Shown in pieces: positions 31,046 to 41,479 of a DNA stretch of 64,000 nt. Position 1 is the stretch's first letter, and each line of letters opens with the position of its first letter. A program made the translations under genes and the position numbers. This stretch comes from Prorocentrum cordatum (lineage: Eukaryota; Sar; Dinophyceae; Prorocentrales; Prorocentraceae). The notes below the pieces were generated by a model, which saw nothing but the letters and a program-made list of their open reading frames with translations, was not told the DNA's origin and searched no databases. The stretch lies in assembly GCA_963575745.1 (NCBI GenBank), contig CAUYUJ010014186.1, positions 320,001 through 384,000 of the forward strand. The letters are read 5' to 3'.

Positions 31046-32668
31046 TTATTACTTGGACGCCTCCTACTCCTCCTCCTTCCTCCTCCTCTTTTCTCCTCCC
31101 CTCCTGTCGGACATACTCAGACTTGCTCATACACAGACTTACTCATACTCAGACTTACTCATACTCAGACCTACTCATACTCAGACTTACTCACACTCAG
31201 ACACACTCATATACAGAGTTACTCATACACAGACTTACTCATACACAGTATTAGTCATACCCCAGACGTACACATACACAGACTTACTCATACACAGACT
31301 TACTCATACTCAGCACCCCTACGGGGAGCCGCCAGGGGTGGTTGCACGGGCTCGGTCGCTGCCATTTTGTGGGGATGTCTCAGGCGGTTTGCATGTTTCT
31401 GGGCCCAACGTCCTCGCTTGGAGAGCAGATTGTGAGGATGTCTCAGGCGGGGCGCTGGTTTCAGCACCCCTAAGGGGAGCCACCAGGGGTGGTTGCACGG
31501 GCTCGTTCGCGGCCAGTTTGTGGGGATGTCTCAGGCGGTTTGCCTGTTTCTGGGCCCAACATCCTTCGCTTTCGTAGCAGATTTGGAGGATGTCTCGAGC
31601 GAGGCGCTCATTTCAGCACCCCTAAGGGGAGCCGCCAGGGGTGGTTGCACGGGCTCGTTCGCGGCCATTTTGTGGGGATGTCTCAGGCGGTTTGCTTGTT
31701 TCTGGGCCCAACATCCTTCGCTTTCGGAGCAGATTTGGAGGATGTCTCGAGCGAGGCGCTCATTTTCACCCCCCAGGTGGGCCAGATGTTGAGGATGTCT
31801 CGATCGGTTTGTTGTTTTGGTGGCCAGGCTCGTGGGCGCAGATTCTTCTCAGGATGCCACAGGAGGCTCCAACAGGCTCTAGGAGGCCCCAGGAGACCAC
31901 ATGAGGTCCCAGGAGGCATCAGGAGGCCACAGAAAGACTCAAGAGGCCACAGGATGTCCCAAGAGGCTCCAGGAGGCCCCAGGAAGCTCCAGAAGGCCTC
32001 AGGAAACCACAGGAGACCCCAGGAGACAACAGGAAGCGCCAGGAGGCCTCGGAAGGCAACAGGAGGCCCCGAGAGGCCCCAGGAGCAGGAGGCCTCAGAA
32101 GGCAACAGGAGTGGCTCCAATCCCATGTGTTTTACGTATGCTCCTATCGATTGGGCCTCACCTGGAGCACGATTCTTTGATGTTCTACGTATGTTTCTAT
32201 AGATGGTCCTTCTCCTGTGTACACAATCCTAAATGTTTTACTCATGTTCCTATGTATTGGGCCTCTCCTGGGGCACGAGTCCTTGGTGTTTTACGCGTGT
32301 TCCTATAGATTGCCCTTCTCCTGTGGCTCTAATCCGCAATGTTTTATGTACGTCTGTTGCTATAGATTGCGCCTCTCCTGGGGCACGAAACCTTCCTAGG
32401 AGGTCCCAGGAGGTCCCAAGAGGCTCCTGGAGACCCCAGGAAGCCCCAGTAGGTTTCAGGAGGCCCCAGGAGGCCCCAGGCTCATGCACAGAGACGCGCT
32501 CGTACTACTGAGGCTCATTCACACTCCAATTCATTCGCAGTTAGATTGATGTCCAGACCGTCACAACTGAAGCCCGTTAATATTCGAAAGCTCTTGCGCC
32601 TAGACATTCACGGCGGACAGGTCCATGCGAGTAGATGCACATATGGGGAGCTCCACGCAGTGAATAAT
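31046..32668. repeat. Tandem duplication, unit B
   Basis: Same order as unit A with a shorter 16-bp minisatellite. From about 31770 to 32668 it differs from unit A by roughly ten single-base changes in 900 bp. It ends exactly where satellite element E2 begins. Confidence 0.85.
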
Positions 32669-33243
32669 TTCCCAACCATCCTGCCGTGTTGGGTCATCGT
32701 TTTGAAGAGACGTCGCCACGGGTTCTCCTCTCCTCCCCCTCCTCCCTCCTCCCTCCTTCCACCATCATCATCGTCATCATCAGCATCGTTGTCATCATCA
32801 CCGTCATCACCGCACACCCATTTCGGCACACCCCTCATACGTTTCGTGTCCCCATGGGGAAGTCCCAGTGGGTGTGCCCGCATGCGTCCCGCACATCCAT
32901 TTCGGCACACCCCTCACACGTTTCGTGGCCCCATACGGAGCTCCACCGAAGGTCCCAGTGGGTGTGCCCGCATGCGTCCCGCACGCCCATTTCGGCACAC
33001 CCCTCACACGTTTCGTGGCCCCATAGGGAGCTCCACCGAAGGTCCCAGTGGGTGTGCCCGCATGCGTCCCGCACACCCATTTCGGCACACCCCTCACACG
33101 TTTCGTGGCCCCATAGGGAGCTCCACCGAAGGTCCCAGTGGGTGTGCCCGCATGCGTCCCGCACACGAATTTCGGCACACCCCCACACGTTTCGTGGCCC
33201 CATACGGAGCTCCACCGAAGGCGTTCTCGTTTGGAAAGGCTAA
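32669..33243 (+). mobile_element. Satellite-carrying element E2 (short, worn right end)
   Basis: Left end CCCAACCATCCTGCCGTG, TTGGGTCATCGTTTTGAAG, CTC and CAT tracts, then about four 90-bp units with the GTGGGTGTGCCCGCATGCG variable block (about 32815-33222). The right end is reduced to GGAAAGGCTAA; the ATGGTTGGG motif is missing. Confidence 0.65.
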
Positions 33244-33474
33244 CGGGGGTGCCTCGGCAGTTTCGAAATTCTTCACGCTTCGCGTATCCCCACCAGCCCA
33301 TCTCAAAACAGTAACTCTAGCGAAGCATGCCGACAGTCGTGTTTTTCAGGCGTGTTTCCGCCTGCCCCCGCATATCTCCCCTGTTCCTCCTTCCCCCCGC
33401 CTCCTGGTACATCCTCCTTGTGGTGGGAGCGGGAGAAAGGCGAGGCGGAGGAGGAGGGAGAGAAAGCGCTCCTC

Positions 33475-33668
33475 GTGGTTTGAGTCGTTCGGGCTTCTCG
33501 TCCTGGTGTGAGTCGTTCGGGCCCTTCTTCCTGGTGTGAGTCGTTCGGGCTCTTCGTGGTGTGAGTCGTTCGGGCTCTTCGTCCTGGTGTGAGTCGTTCG
33601 GGCTTCTCGTGGTGTGAGTTGTTCGGGCCCCTCGTCCTGGTGTGAGTCGTTCGGGCCCCTCCTCCTGC
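33475..33668. repeat. ~30-bp tandem repeat
   Basis: About seven copies of GTGTGAGTCGTTCGGGC followed by TTCTCGTCCTG or a shorter form. Confidence 0.85.
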
Positions 33669-33714
33669 CCGTCCAGAAACGACGCCCAGGCGAGTAGAGG
33701 GTCGTCCTGATGGG

Positions 33715-34060
33715 CTTTTCGGCGTCTTGGGTGCCTCGGGGGGGCCTCTTTGGGCCGTTTGGGATCCTCTTGGGGGCCTCCTGGGGGCCTCTTGGGGCCA
33801 TCTTGGGGCCTCTTGGTGCCTCCTGGGCGCTTCTTGGGGCCATCTTGGAGGAAATCGATCAAAGAAGAGGGAAGCTTTAATTAGCGCTGCCCCCTCAGAA
33901 GGCCAAAATGGGGCCAAAACCTGAGTAAAATCAATGATTTGGGCTTGAAAGAAGAGGGGAGCTTTAATAAGCGCTGCCACCTCAGAAGGCCAAAATGAGG
34001 CCAAAACCGTAGTAAAATCAATGATTTCGGCTTCAAAGAAGAGGGGAGCACTTTTCTGCC
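33715..34060. repeat. Short G-tract array and ~87-bp direct repeat
   Basis: 33715-33850 is the CTCTTGGGG array. 33865-34060 holds two and a half copies of a unit with AGAAGAGGGGAGCTTTAAT, GCCTCAGAAGGCCAAAATG-like sequence and AAATCAATGATTT. Confidence 0.65.
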
Positions 34061-34099
34061 TCCCCCCGTCGGGGCCAGAATCCTCGTGAGAGGTGTCGT

Positions 34100-34540
34100 T
34101 TTTTAGCCCTCCCAGGAGTCGAAAAAGACCCCTCCAACGACCCGCGGGGCGCCCTCTCCAGGCCCAGGGGGAGGGGGTAGGGGGAGGGGTAAACCCCTCC
34201 CCGAAAGGGAAGAAGGGGGTTGAGAACAGAGCGGGCTCTCTAAACCACTCACGCCCAAAGGGCTGGTGGGAGTTCACGTCGAGGTTTGAAGTGCGAACCT
34301 CCAGGATCGAGGCTCGAAGATTTCTGGCCTTCGGAGGCCCGTCGTCGCCACGACGGTCTCAGCCAGCAGCGATCCATGAGGCGGCCAGCGTCGCCCCAGC
34401 CGTCGCCCCGGCCGTCTCCCAGTGGGGCGTGCCGACATGGGCGTCGCGGCGAGCGGGCGCTGCCGTCGGGGTTCCCAGGGAAGCCCCTGCAGAGGCTGAG
34501 CCCCACGAGACGGCTCCAACACGGCCCATGAGGTCCCACT
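34100..34540. other. Gene-free stretch
   Basis: No supported gene. The open frames here continue from the neighbouring repeat arrays. Confidence 0.3.
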
Positions 34541-35185
34541 TCTCGTCCCAACACGGCCCCAGAGGCCTCCCAAAGAGGCGGAAAACTATTCAAGAGGGCC
34601 CCCAGACGGTCCGAGAGGACCTCAATACAGCACCGGATGGCCCAAGACAGCCCCAAGAGAGCCCTAAGAGGGCCCCAAGAGGTTCGCAAGAGGCTCGCAA
34701 GAGACTCCCAAGAGACTCCCAAGGGGGCCCCGAAGGGGCGGTGTGGGACTGGACTGCTTGGGTGTGGGGACTGGGCTGGTCCCAAGACTGCCCAAGAGTA
34801 TCAAAACTGCCCTCAAGAGGGCCCCCAGGAGGGCGTCAGGAGGCGAACACACACTGTTTGTCCTAAGGTTTTTCAAGGTTTTTGAGATTCTCGTCTTTCG
34901 AGCCCAGAAGGGCTTCAGACGGCCCAAGAGGTCCCAAGTATTCTCAGCAGACGGCCCAAAAGGGCCCGAAAACTGTCCAAGAGGGCCCCCCAGACGGCCT
35001 CACAGGGCCCCACAAGGGCCCCAAGACGGCCCTATGAGAGCACTAAGATGACCCCAAGAGGCTCCCAAGAGAGCCCGAAGAGGTGGTGTTGGGACTGGGC
35101 CGCTTGGGTGTGGGGACTGGGCTGGCCCTAAGACGGCCCAACAGTCCCAAAACGGTCCGAAAGGGCCACCAGAACTTAGTGTGCC
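34540..35185 (-). repeat. Phased G-tract repeat, minus strand
   Basis: CCCCAAGAGG and GACGGCCCAAGAG words at 10-12 bp spacing: the complement of the CTCTTGGGG arrays. Confidence 0.65.
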
Positions 35186-35189
35186 CTGG

Positions 35190-35400
35190 AAACGACAGGG
35201 CCGTTTTTGTTACCGGTTCCGTTTTGCTGTTTTTTTGCTGGTTCCGACGCCGTTTTTTCACCGGTTCCGTCGCCGTTTTTTGACTGGTTCCAGCTCCAGG
35301 TCCAATCCTGGAGCCGTTTCTGGTCGCCGTTTTTTTTGCTATTTTCAAGGGACACATTTTCGGAATCGGTGAAAAAATTGCCCTGCCGTTTCTGGGGCCC
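35190..35400. repeat. GCCGTTTTTT/CCGGTTCCG short repeat
   Basis: Four to five irregular copies of GCCGTTTTTT followed by CACCGGTTCC at 22-30 bp spacing. Confidence 0.55.
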
Positions 35401-35479
35401 ACTAAGCACCAGAAGACTACCAAGACGCCCCAGAGACAACAAGGAACACCATGGCTCCCCACAGCAAGCGGTGTCGTAG

Positions 35480-35905
35480 CAAGCTCTGAACATCAAGGCC
35501 GTGACGTAAAGAGCTCTGAACAGCAAGGCTCCCAGAGCGAGCGGCAAAGGAAAGGCCTCTGAACACCAGGTTTCCCATCATAGAGCGGCGACGTTACAAG
35601 CTCTTCACGCCAAGGCTCCCCGGAGCGAAGGGTGTCATGAGCCCTCTCGGGCAAGTTCCCGAGGCGCTCTTTCCGTTTCCGTGCCGGCCCAGGTAACGGA
35701 AAGAGCGAGGTACGAGTGATGACCTTTTGGTGTGGCGAAGTTTTCTAGGAAGGGGTCCAGGGGAGGGGCGAGTGCCGCGCGCAATGGCGTTCATCGCCGC
35801 CGGGGTCCGTTTTTCCTTTCTGCATTTTTCGAGTGAAGCGGCTCGCGGGCGCCTTCCACGGCCGTGTCCTGTTATTTTTTCAAGTGAAGCGGCTTAACGG
35901 GCCCA
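35480..35905. repeat. Segment C, copy 1 (uninterrupted)
   Basis: Four units of a ~45-bp repeat (GGCTCCCCAGAGCGA, GCGGCGACGT), then CGCTCTTTCCGTT...AACGGAAAGAGCG (35669-35706), a perfect 13-bp hairpin stem, then TTTTTCCTTTCTGCATTTTT and GGGCGCCTTCCACGG. A diverged copy at 37640-38000 is continued at 39866-39911 and from 41316, between satellite elements, so copy 1 shows the empty sites. Confidence 0.75.
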
Positions 35906-35917
35906 AAGACGGCCCAA

Positions 35918-35945
35918 TCCGTAGCCATCTCGGCTCAAGCTCAAG
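35918..35945 (+). other. Relict dinoflagellate spliced leader
   Basis: 35919-35939 matches the 21-nt leader core at 19 of 21 positions (CCGTAGCCATCTCGGCTCAA, then G). CTCAAG follows (35940-35945), possibly the stub of an older leader. The preceding T at 35918 fits the variable first base. Confidence 0.8.
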
Positions 35946-36031
35946 CCACCGCGGTGCAAGCGCTGGGAGGCCCCGTGGCCGCCCCCCCGTGACAGCAGCC
36001 GAGCCTCTATATTTGCAGCGCGTGGCGTCCG

Positions 36032-36908
36032 ATGCCGGGCACGGGGCAGACGCTGGCCCGCTCGACCGCCTGGCCGGCAATGCTGGCCATGCTGTTTGGC
36101 CTGGCCTTCCTGCTCTTCGGCAACTTTGGGCCTCTCCGCGCCAGCAAGGTGCTGAGCAGCACACGACGTATTCCGGAAGCACGACCCGGGAGCGCCGCCT
36201 CGGGCCCCATTGCGGGCCGTGCCAGGATCGGGCCGGACGAAAGGGGGGGATTGGGAAAGGAGGGGACACGAAATCTGCTGCATGCAGCTGGTTTCAGCCC
36301 CACCGAGGGGCCCATTCCTCGATACATGGGCGCCGGGAGGCGCCGGGAAAATCAGCCACGCGAGCTGAACTTTTGCTGGTGATGGGATGTGGAGGACATT
36401 CGCCAATGGTACCAACATGGACATGTGCAGTTCAGATAGTTCTGGCTTGCGTAAACTTATAGGTAAGCCGTTACCCGCAAATTTGTCATGGGAAGACGTA
36501 GAGTTTGCGAAACGACGCTTGGCGTCATTCGATTTGATTATTGATCTGGGCAATTATGCGACTTCTATGAAATTGCTCTGCGTTGAGCTTGGGTTTTCAT
36601 ATTGCGGGGTCGCCCAGAAAGTCCACAGACACCCGAGTGAGTATCTACCCGAAAACATATACAATCAACTCAGGTATCGCAATCGACTTGAATTGGCGAT
36701 GTATGAATACGGGCGGAAGCTTTCCATTGACATGATCCGTCTGAGCCAGCTTGCTGGGCGTTGGCCTGCAAATGCAACTCTCAAGGCCCTACGACGGGCT
36801 GCGAGCCAGTTTGACGGGCAATATGCTTTGGCTTCTTGCCCGAAAAAGGGGAAGCACCACCCGCGCCGCGCTTGGACATGCCCGAGGAAGTGGCGGGCTC
36901 ACGACTGA
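36032..36908 (+). pseudogene. Sulfotransferase-like processed pseudogene
   Basis: The first Met after the leader opens a frame with a hydrophobic segment (WPAMLAMLFGLAFLLFGNF, about residues 14-32), like the signal anchor of a type II Golgi enzyme, and it ends at 36382. The second frame (36387-36908) has WEDVEFAKRRLASFDLIIDL, TSMKLLCVELGF and LRYRNRLELAMYEYGRKL. These resemble the part of Golgi carbohydrate sulfotransferases where FD-x-V-x-x-T and the N-x-L-D-x-x-L-Y motif occur. The PAPS-binding loop is not visible, so the middle of the protein is missing or unrecognised. The family call is my reading of motif likeness. It lies inside the SL-led retrocopy, so it derives from a mature mRNA. 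Confidence 0.45.
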
Positions 36909-37068
36909 CACCGATACAGTCCGCTCGTCTTTTGAGAGAGCGCCGACGCGGGCGCGGAGGCATCGGCCGACGCCGCTCGTGTAGAGCCATCGCCTTCTGA
37001 GCGCAGGCCGCGGCGGCGGGCGTCGGGCCGCCAGAACTCCACAAACAAAGGACCCCAAGACGGCCCAA

Positions 37069-37625
37069 GAGAACACCAGCACGACCCAGAGACGGCCCCA
37101 AGAGAGCCTCAGATGGCCTCCGGGCGTTCCAAGAGAGCCTCGAGATGGATCCATAGGCCCTCCAGAGGGCCCCCGAGACGACCCCCAGGGGCAAAAAACA
37201 TTGATTTGTCGCAGGTTTTCGCCGGTTTATTTGGGTTTTGCGTTTTCGGGCCAAGAACTGTCCAAAACAGCCATGAGGCTCCAAAGATCATCCCAAGACG
37301 GCCCCATAGGCCCCCGAAAGGGCCCGAACACAGTCCAAGAGGGCCCCAAGACTGCTCCGGAGGAACCCCAAACTGCCCAAAAGAGCACCAAGACGGCCCA
37401 AAAGGGTCCCAAGACGGCCCCAAGGGAGCCCCTAGAGGGCCCAAAGAGGCTCCCAAGAGGGCCCAGAGAGACCTCCGAGGGAGCCCCAAGACGGCCAAAG
37501 GCCTCCAAGCCGCCCCAAGACGGCCCAAAAGGGCCCGAAGACGGCACACAATTGGCCCAAAAGGCTTCCCCAAGGGCCCCAATAGGGCCCCAAGAAGACC
37601 AGAGACGCTCAAGAACACTATGGCT
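37069..37625 (-). repeat. Phased G-tract repeat, minus strand
   Basis: Repeated CCCAAGACGGCCC and AGAGGGCCCC words. The overlapping frames on both strands are shadows. Confidence 0.65.
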
Positions 37626-37639
37626 CCCATCAGCGAGCG

Positions 37640-38000
37640 GTGAGATAACAAGCTTTGACACCAAGGCTCCCCAGAGCGCCGTGACGTAAAGAGCTCGTCA
37701 CACCAAGGCTCCCAAGAGCGAGCGGCAACGTAAAAGTATCTGAACACCGGGGCTCCCAACGGAGAGCGGCGACGTAACAAGGTATTCACGCCAATGCTCC
37801 CCGGAGCGAAGGGTTTCAAGAGCTTTCTCGGGCAAGTTCCCGAGGCGCTCTTTCCGTTTCCGTGTGCCGGCCCAGGTAACGGAAACAGCGAGGTACGAGC
37901 GATGACGTTTTGGTGGGGCGAAGTCTTTTAGGGAGGGGTCCAGGGGAGGGGCGAGGGCCAGACGTACGAGCGTTAATGGCCAGAGTGGGCCGTTTCCTTT
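37640..38000. repeat. Segment C, copy 2 (split by E3 and E4)
   Basis: Matches copy 1 from the ~45-bp repeats through the CGCTCTTTCCGTT hairpin (one mismatch) to CCGTTTCCTTT at 37991-38000. It is then interrupted by E3, resumes at 39866-39911 (TGTATTTTTTCGAG, GGGCGCCTTCCACAGCC), is interrupted again by E4, and resumes at 41316. Confidence 0.75.
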
Positions 38001-39865
38001 TTCCCAACCAACCTGTGTTGTTGGGTCCTCGTTTTGAAGAGACGGTGCCCCGCGTCTCCTCTCCTCCTCTCCTCCTCCGCCTTCCCTCCCCTCCTATCAT
38101 CCTCTCCTCTTCTCCTCTTCACCCACCCAGTACACCGCTTCGTGGCTCCATAGGGAGCTCCACCGAAGGCCCCAGTGCCCGCGCCCGCATGCGTCACCCA
38201 CACCCATTTCGGCACACCCCTCACACGTTTCGTGGCTCCATAGGGAGCTCCACCGAAGGCCCCAGTGCCCGCGCCGCATGCGTCACCCACACCCATTTCG
38301 GCACACCCCTCACACGTTTCGTGGCTCCATAGGGAGCTCCACCGAAGGCCCCAGTGCCCGCGCCCGCATGCGTCCCCACACCCATTTCGGCACACCCCTC
38401 ACACGTTTCGTGGCTCCATAGGGAGCTCCACCGAAGGCCCCAGTGCCCGCGCCCGCATGCGTCACCCACACCCATTTCGGCACACCCACACGTTTCGTGG
38501 CCCACTCCACCGAAGGCCCCAGTTTCGTGGCGTATAGGGAGCTCCACCGAAGGCCCCAGTGCCCGCGCCCGCATGCGTCACCCACACCCATTTCGGCACA
38601 CCCCTCACACGTTTCGTGGCTCCATAGGGAGCTCCACCGAAGGCCCCAGTGCCCGCGCCCGCATGCGTCACCCACACCCATTTCGGCACACCCCTCACAC
38701 GTTTCGTGGCTCCATAGGGAGCTCCACCGAAGGCCCCAGTGCCCGCGCCCGCATGCGTCACCCACACCCATTTCGGCACACCCCTCACACGTTTCGTGGC
38801 TCCATAGGGAGCTCCACCGAAGGCCCCAGTGCCCGCGCCCGCATGCGTCACCCACACCCATTTCGGCACACCCCTCACACGTTTCGTGGCTCCATAGGGA
38901 GCTCCACCGAAGGCCCCAGTGCCCGCGCCCGCATGCGTCACCCACACCCATTTCGGCACACCCCTCACACGTTTCGTGGCTCCATAGGGAGCTCCACCGA
39001 AGGCCCCAGTGCCCGCGCCCGCATGCGTCACCCACACCCATTTCGGCACACCCCTCACACGTTTCGTGGCTCCATAGGGAGCTCCACCGAAGGCCCCAGT
39101 GCCCGCGCCCGCATGCGTCACCCACACCCATTTCGGCACACCCCTCACACCCCATAGGGAGCTCCACCGAAGGCCCCAGTGCCCGCGCCCGCATGCGTCA
39201 CCCACACCCATACACCCCTCACACGTTTCGTGGCTCCATAGGGAGCTCCACCGAAGGCCCCAGTGCCCGCGCCCGCATGCGTCCCCCACCCATTTCGGCA
39301 CACCCTCACACGTTTCGTGGCCCATAGGGAGCTCACCGAAGGCCCCAGTGCCCGCGCCCGCATGCGTCACCCACACCCATTTCGGCACACCCCTCACACG
39401 TTTCGTGGCCCCATAGGGAACTCCACCGAAGGCCCCAGTGGCGGCGCTCACATGCGCATGCGTCCCGCACACTCATTTCGGCACATCCCTGACAGGTTTC
39501 GTGGCCCCATCATCCACCGGAGGCCCCAGTGGCGGCGCTCACATGCGTCACCCACACCCACCCAATTCGGCACACCCCTCACACGCTTCGTGGCCCCATA
39601 GGGAGCTCCACCGAAGGCCCCAGCGGCCGCGCTCACATGCGTCCCCGCCACCCATCCCGGCACGCCCCTCACAACAACAGGTTTCGTGGCCCCATGGGGA
39701 GCTCCACCGAAGGCCCCAGTGCTGCCGCCCGCATGCGTCACCACCCGCACCCAATTCGGCACACCCCTCACACGTTTCGTAATCCTATGGGGAGTTCCAT
39801 TGAAGATGAAACCCGCAGCTGCGGTAGTGACAACTGCATATGGTTGGGTTCTTCGCCAGGCTAAT
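38001..39865 (+). mobile_element. Satellite-carrying element E3
   Basis: Left end TTCCCAACCAACCTGTG, TTGGGTCCTCGTTTTGAAG and TCCTC tract. About 18 units of the 90-bp satellite follow (38140-39790), mostly identical inside and more varied at the right, and the right end is CAACTGCATATGGTTGGG, TTCTTCGCCAGGCTAAT. Its ends are fixed by comparison with the uninterrupted copy of the host segment at 35810-35835. Confidence 0.85.
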
Positions 39866-39911
39866 TGTATTTTTTCGAGTTCGCGGGCGCCTTCCACAGC
39901 CCGTTTCTTTA

Positions 39912-41315
39912 TTCCCAACCATCCTGTGGTGTTGGGTCCTCGTTTTGAAGAGACGTTGCTCCGCGTTCCTCCTCCTTCCTCCTCCTCCCCTTCCTCCCCC
40001 CTCCTCCCCCTCCCACACCCATTCTGGCACACCCCTCACACGTTTCGTGGCCCCATAGGGAGCTCCACCGAAGGCCCCAATGGCTGCGCCCGCATGCGGT
40101 TCCACTCCCCGTTCTGGCACACCCCTCACACGTTTCGTGGCCCGATAGGGAGCTCCACCGAAGGCCCCAGTGGCTGCGCCCGCATGGCTGCGCCCGCATG
40201 CGGTTCCACCCCCCATTCTGGCACACCCCTCACACGTTTCGTGGCCCCATAGGGAGCTCCACCGAAGGCCCCAGTGGCTGCGCCCGCATGCGGTTCCACC
40301 CCCCATTCGGCACACCCCTCACACGTTTCGTGGCCCCATAGGGAGCTCCACCGAAGGCCCCAGTGGCTGCGCCCGCATGCGGTTCCACCCCCCATTCTGG
40401 CACACCCCTCACACGTTCGTGGCCCCATAGGGAGCTCCACCGAAGGCCCCAGTGGCTGCGCCCGCATGCGGTTCCACCCCCCATTCTGGCACACCCCTCA
40501 CACGTTTCGTGGCCCCATAGGGAGCTCCACCGAAGGCCCCAGTGGCTGCGCCCGCATGCGGTTCCACCCCCCATTCTGGCACACCCCTCACACGTTTCGT
40601 GGCCCCATAGGGAGCTCCACCGAAGGCCCCAGTGGCTGCGCCCGCATGCGGTTCCACCCCCCATTCTGGCACACCCCTCACACGTTTCGTGGCCCCATAG
40701 GGAGCTCCACCGAAGGCCCCAGTGGCTGCGCCCGCATGCGGTTCCACCCCCCATTCTGGCACACCCCTCACACGTTTCGTGGCCCCATAGGGAGCTCCAC
40801 CGAAGGCCCCAGTGGCTGCGCCCGCATGCGGTTCCACCCCCCATTCTGGCACCCCCCCTCACACGCTTCGTGGCCTCATAGGGAGCTCCACCGAAGGCCC
40901 CAGTGGCTGCGCCCGCATGCGGTTCCACCCACCATTCTGGCATACCCCTTCACACGTTTCGTGGCCCCATAGGGAGCTCCACCGAAGGCCCCAGTGGCTG
41001 CGCCCGCATGCGGTTCCACCCCCCATTCTGGCATACCCCTCACGCGCTTCGTGGCTCCATAGGGAGCTCCACCGAGCGCCCCATTGGCTGCGCTCCCATG
41101 CGGTTCCACCCCCCATTCTCGCACACCCCTCACACGTTTCGTGGCCCCATAGGGAGCTCCACCGAAGGCCCCAGTGGCTGCGCTCGCATGCGGTTCCACT
41201 CCCCCCATTTCGGCACACCCCTCACTCGTTTCGTGGCCCGGGGGCGCCACCGAGGAATATATCCACAACTGTGGTATTCACAACTACGCATGGTTGGGTC
41301 TCTCGTCAGGCTAAT
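39912..41315 (+). mobile_element. Satellite-carrying element E4
   Basis: Left end TTCCCAACCATCCTGTGG and TTGGGTCCTCGTTTTGAAG, CTC tract, about 13 units with the variable block GTGGCTGCGCCCGCATGCGG plus TTCCACCCCCCATTCTGG, and the right end ACAACTACGCATGGTTGGG, TCAGGCTAAT. It lies 46 bp after E3, in the same host segment. Confidence 0.85.
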
Positions 41316-41479
41316 GTTTTTTTGGTGGTGAAACGGTTCAAGGCCCCCAGGACGGCCCAAGAGGACACCAAAACGACCAAAAGACAGAGCTTCGGATGGC
41401 TTCCAGACGGTCCAGAGAGCCTCGAGACGGTTCCAGAGACCCTCCAGAGGGCCTTCGAGAGGGCCTCAGACAAATCCGA
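41316..41479 (-). repeat. Host segment between E4 and E6
   Basis: Continues segment C (GTGAAACGG, GGACGGCCCAAGAGG) and then the minus-strand G-tract array. It resembles 37060-37180 and has no SL retrocopy, so it is the empty form of the 35.9-kb insertion. Confidence 0.6.

Larger units (their letters stand above)
35906..37068 (+). mobile_element. SL-led mRNA retrocopy with 12-bp TSD
   Basis: AAGACGGCCCAA flanks the unit at 35906-35917 and 37057-37068. Between them is 1139 bp that starts at the first base of a spliced leader and includes a protein-coding remnant. Related sequence at 41345-41365 (GGACGGCCCAAGAGGACACC) lacks the insert and continues as the sequence after 37068 does (GACGGCCCAAGAGAACACC). 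Caution: the target word recurs in the surrounding array. No poly(A) is seen. Confidence 0.7.

Noticed and set aside
38140-39460. Long open frames in the 90-bp arrays (His/Pro/Arg-rich or Gly/Ala/Trp-rich repeat proteins, 290-460 codons)
   Set aside because: They arise from a stop-free 90-bp satellite read in several frames on both strands; no start context, no non-repeat domain.
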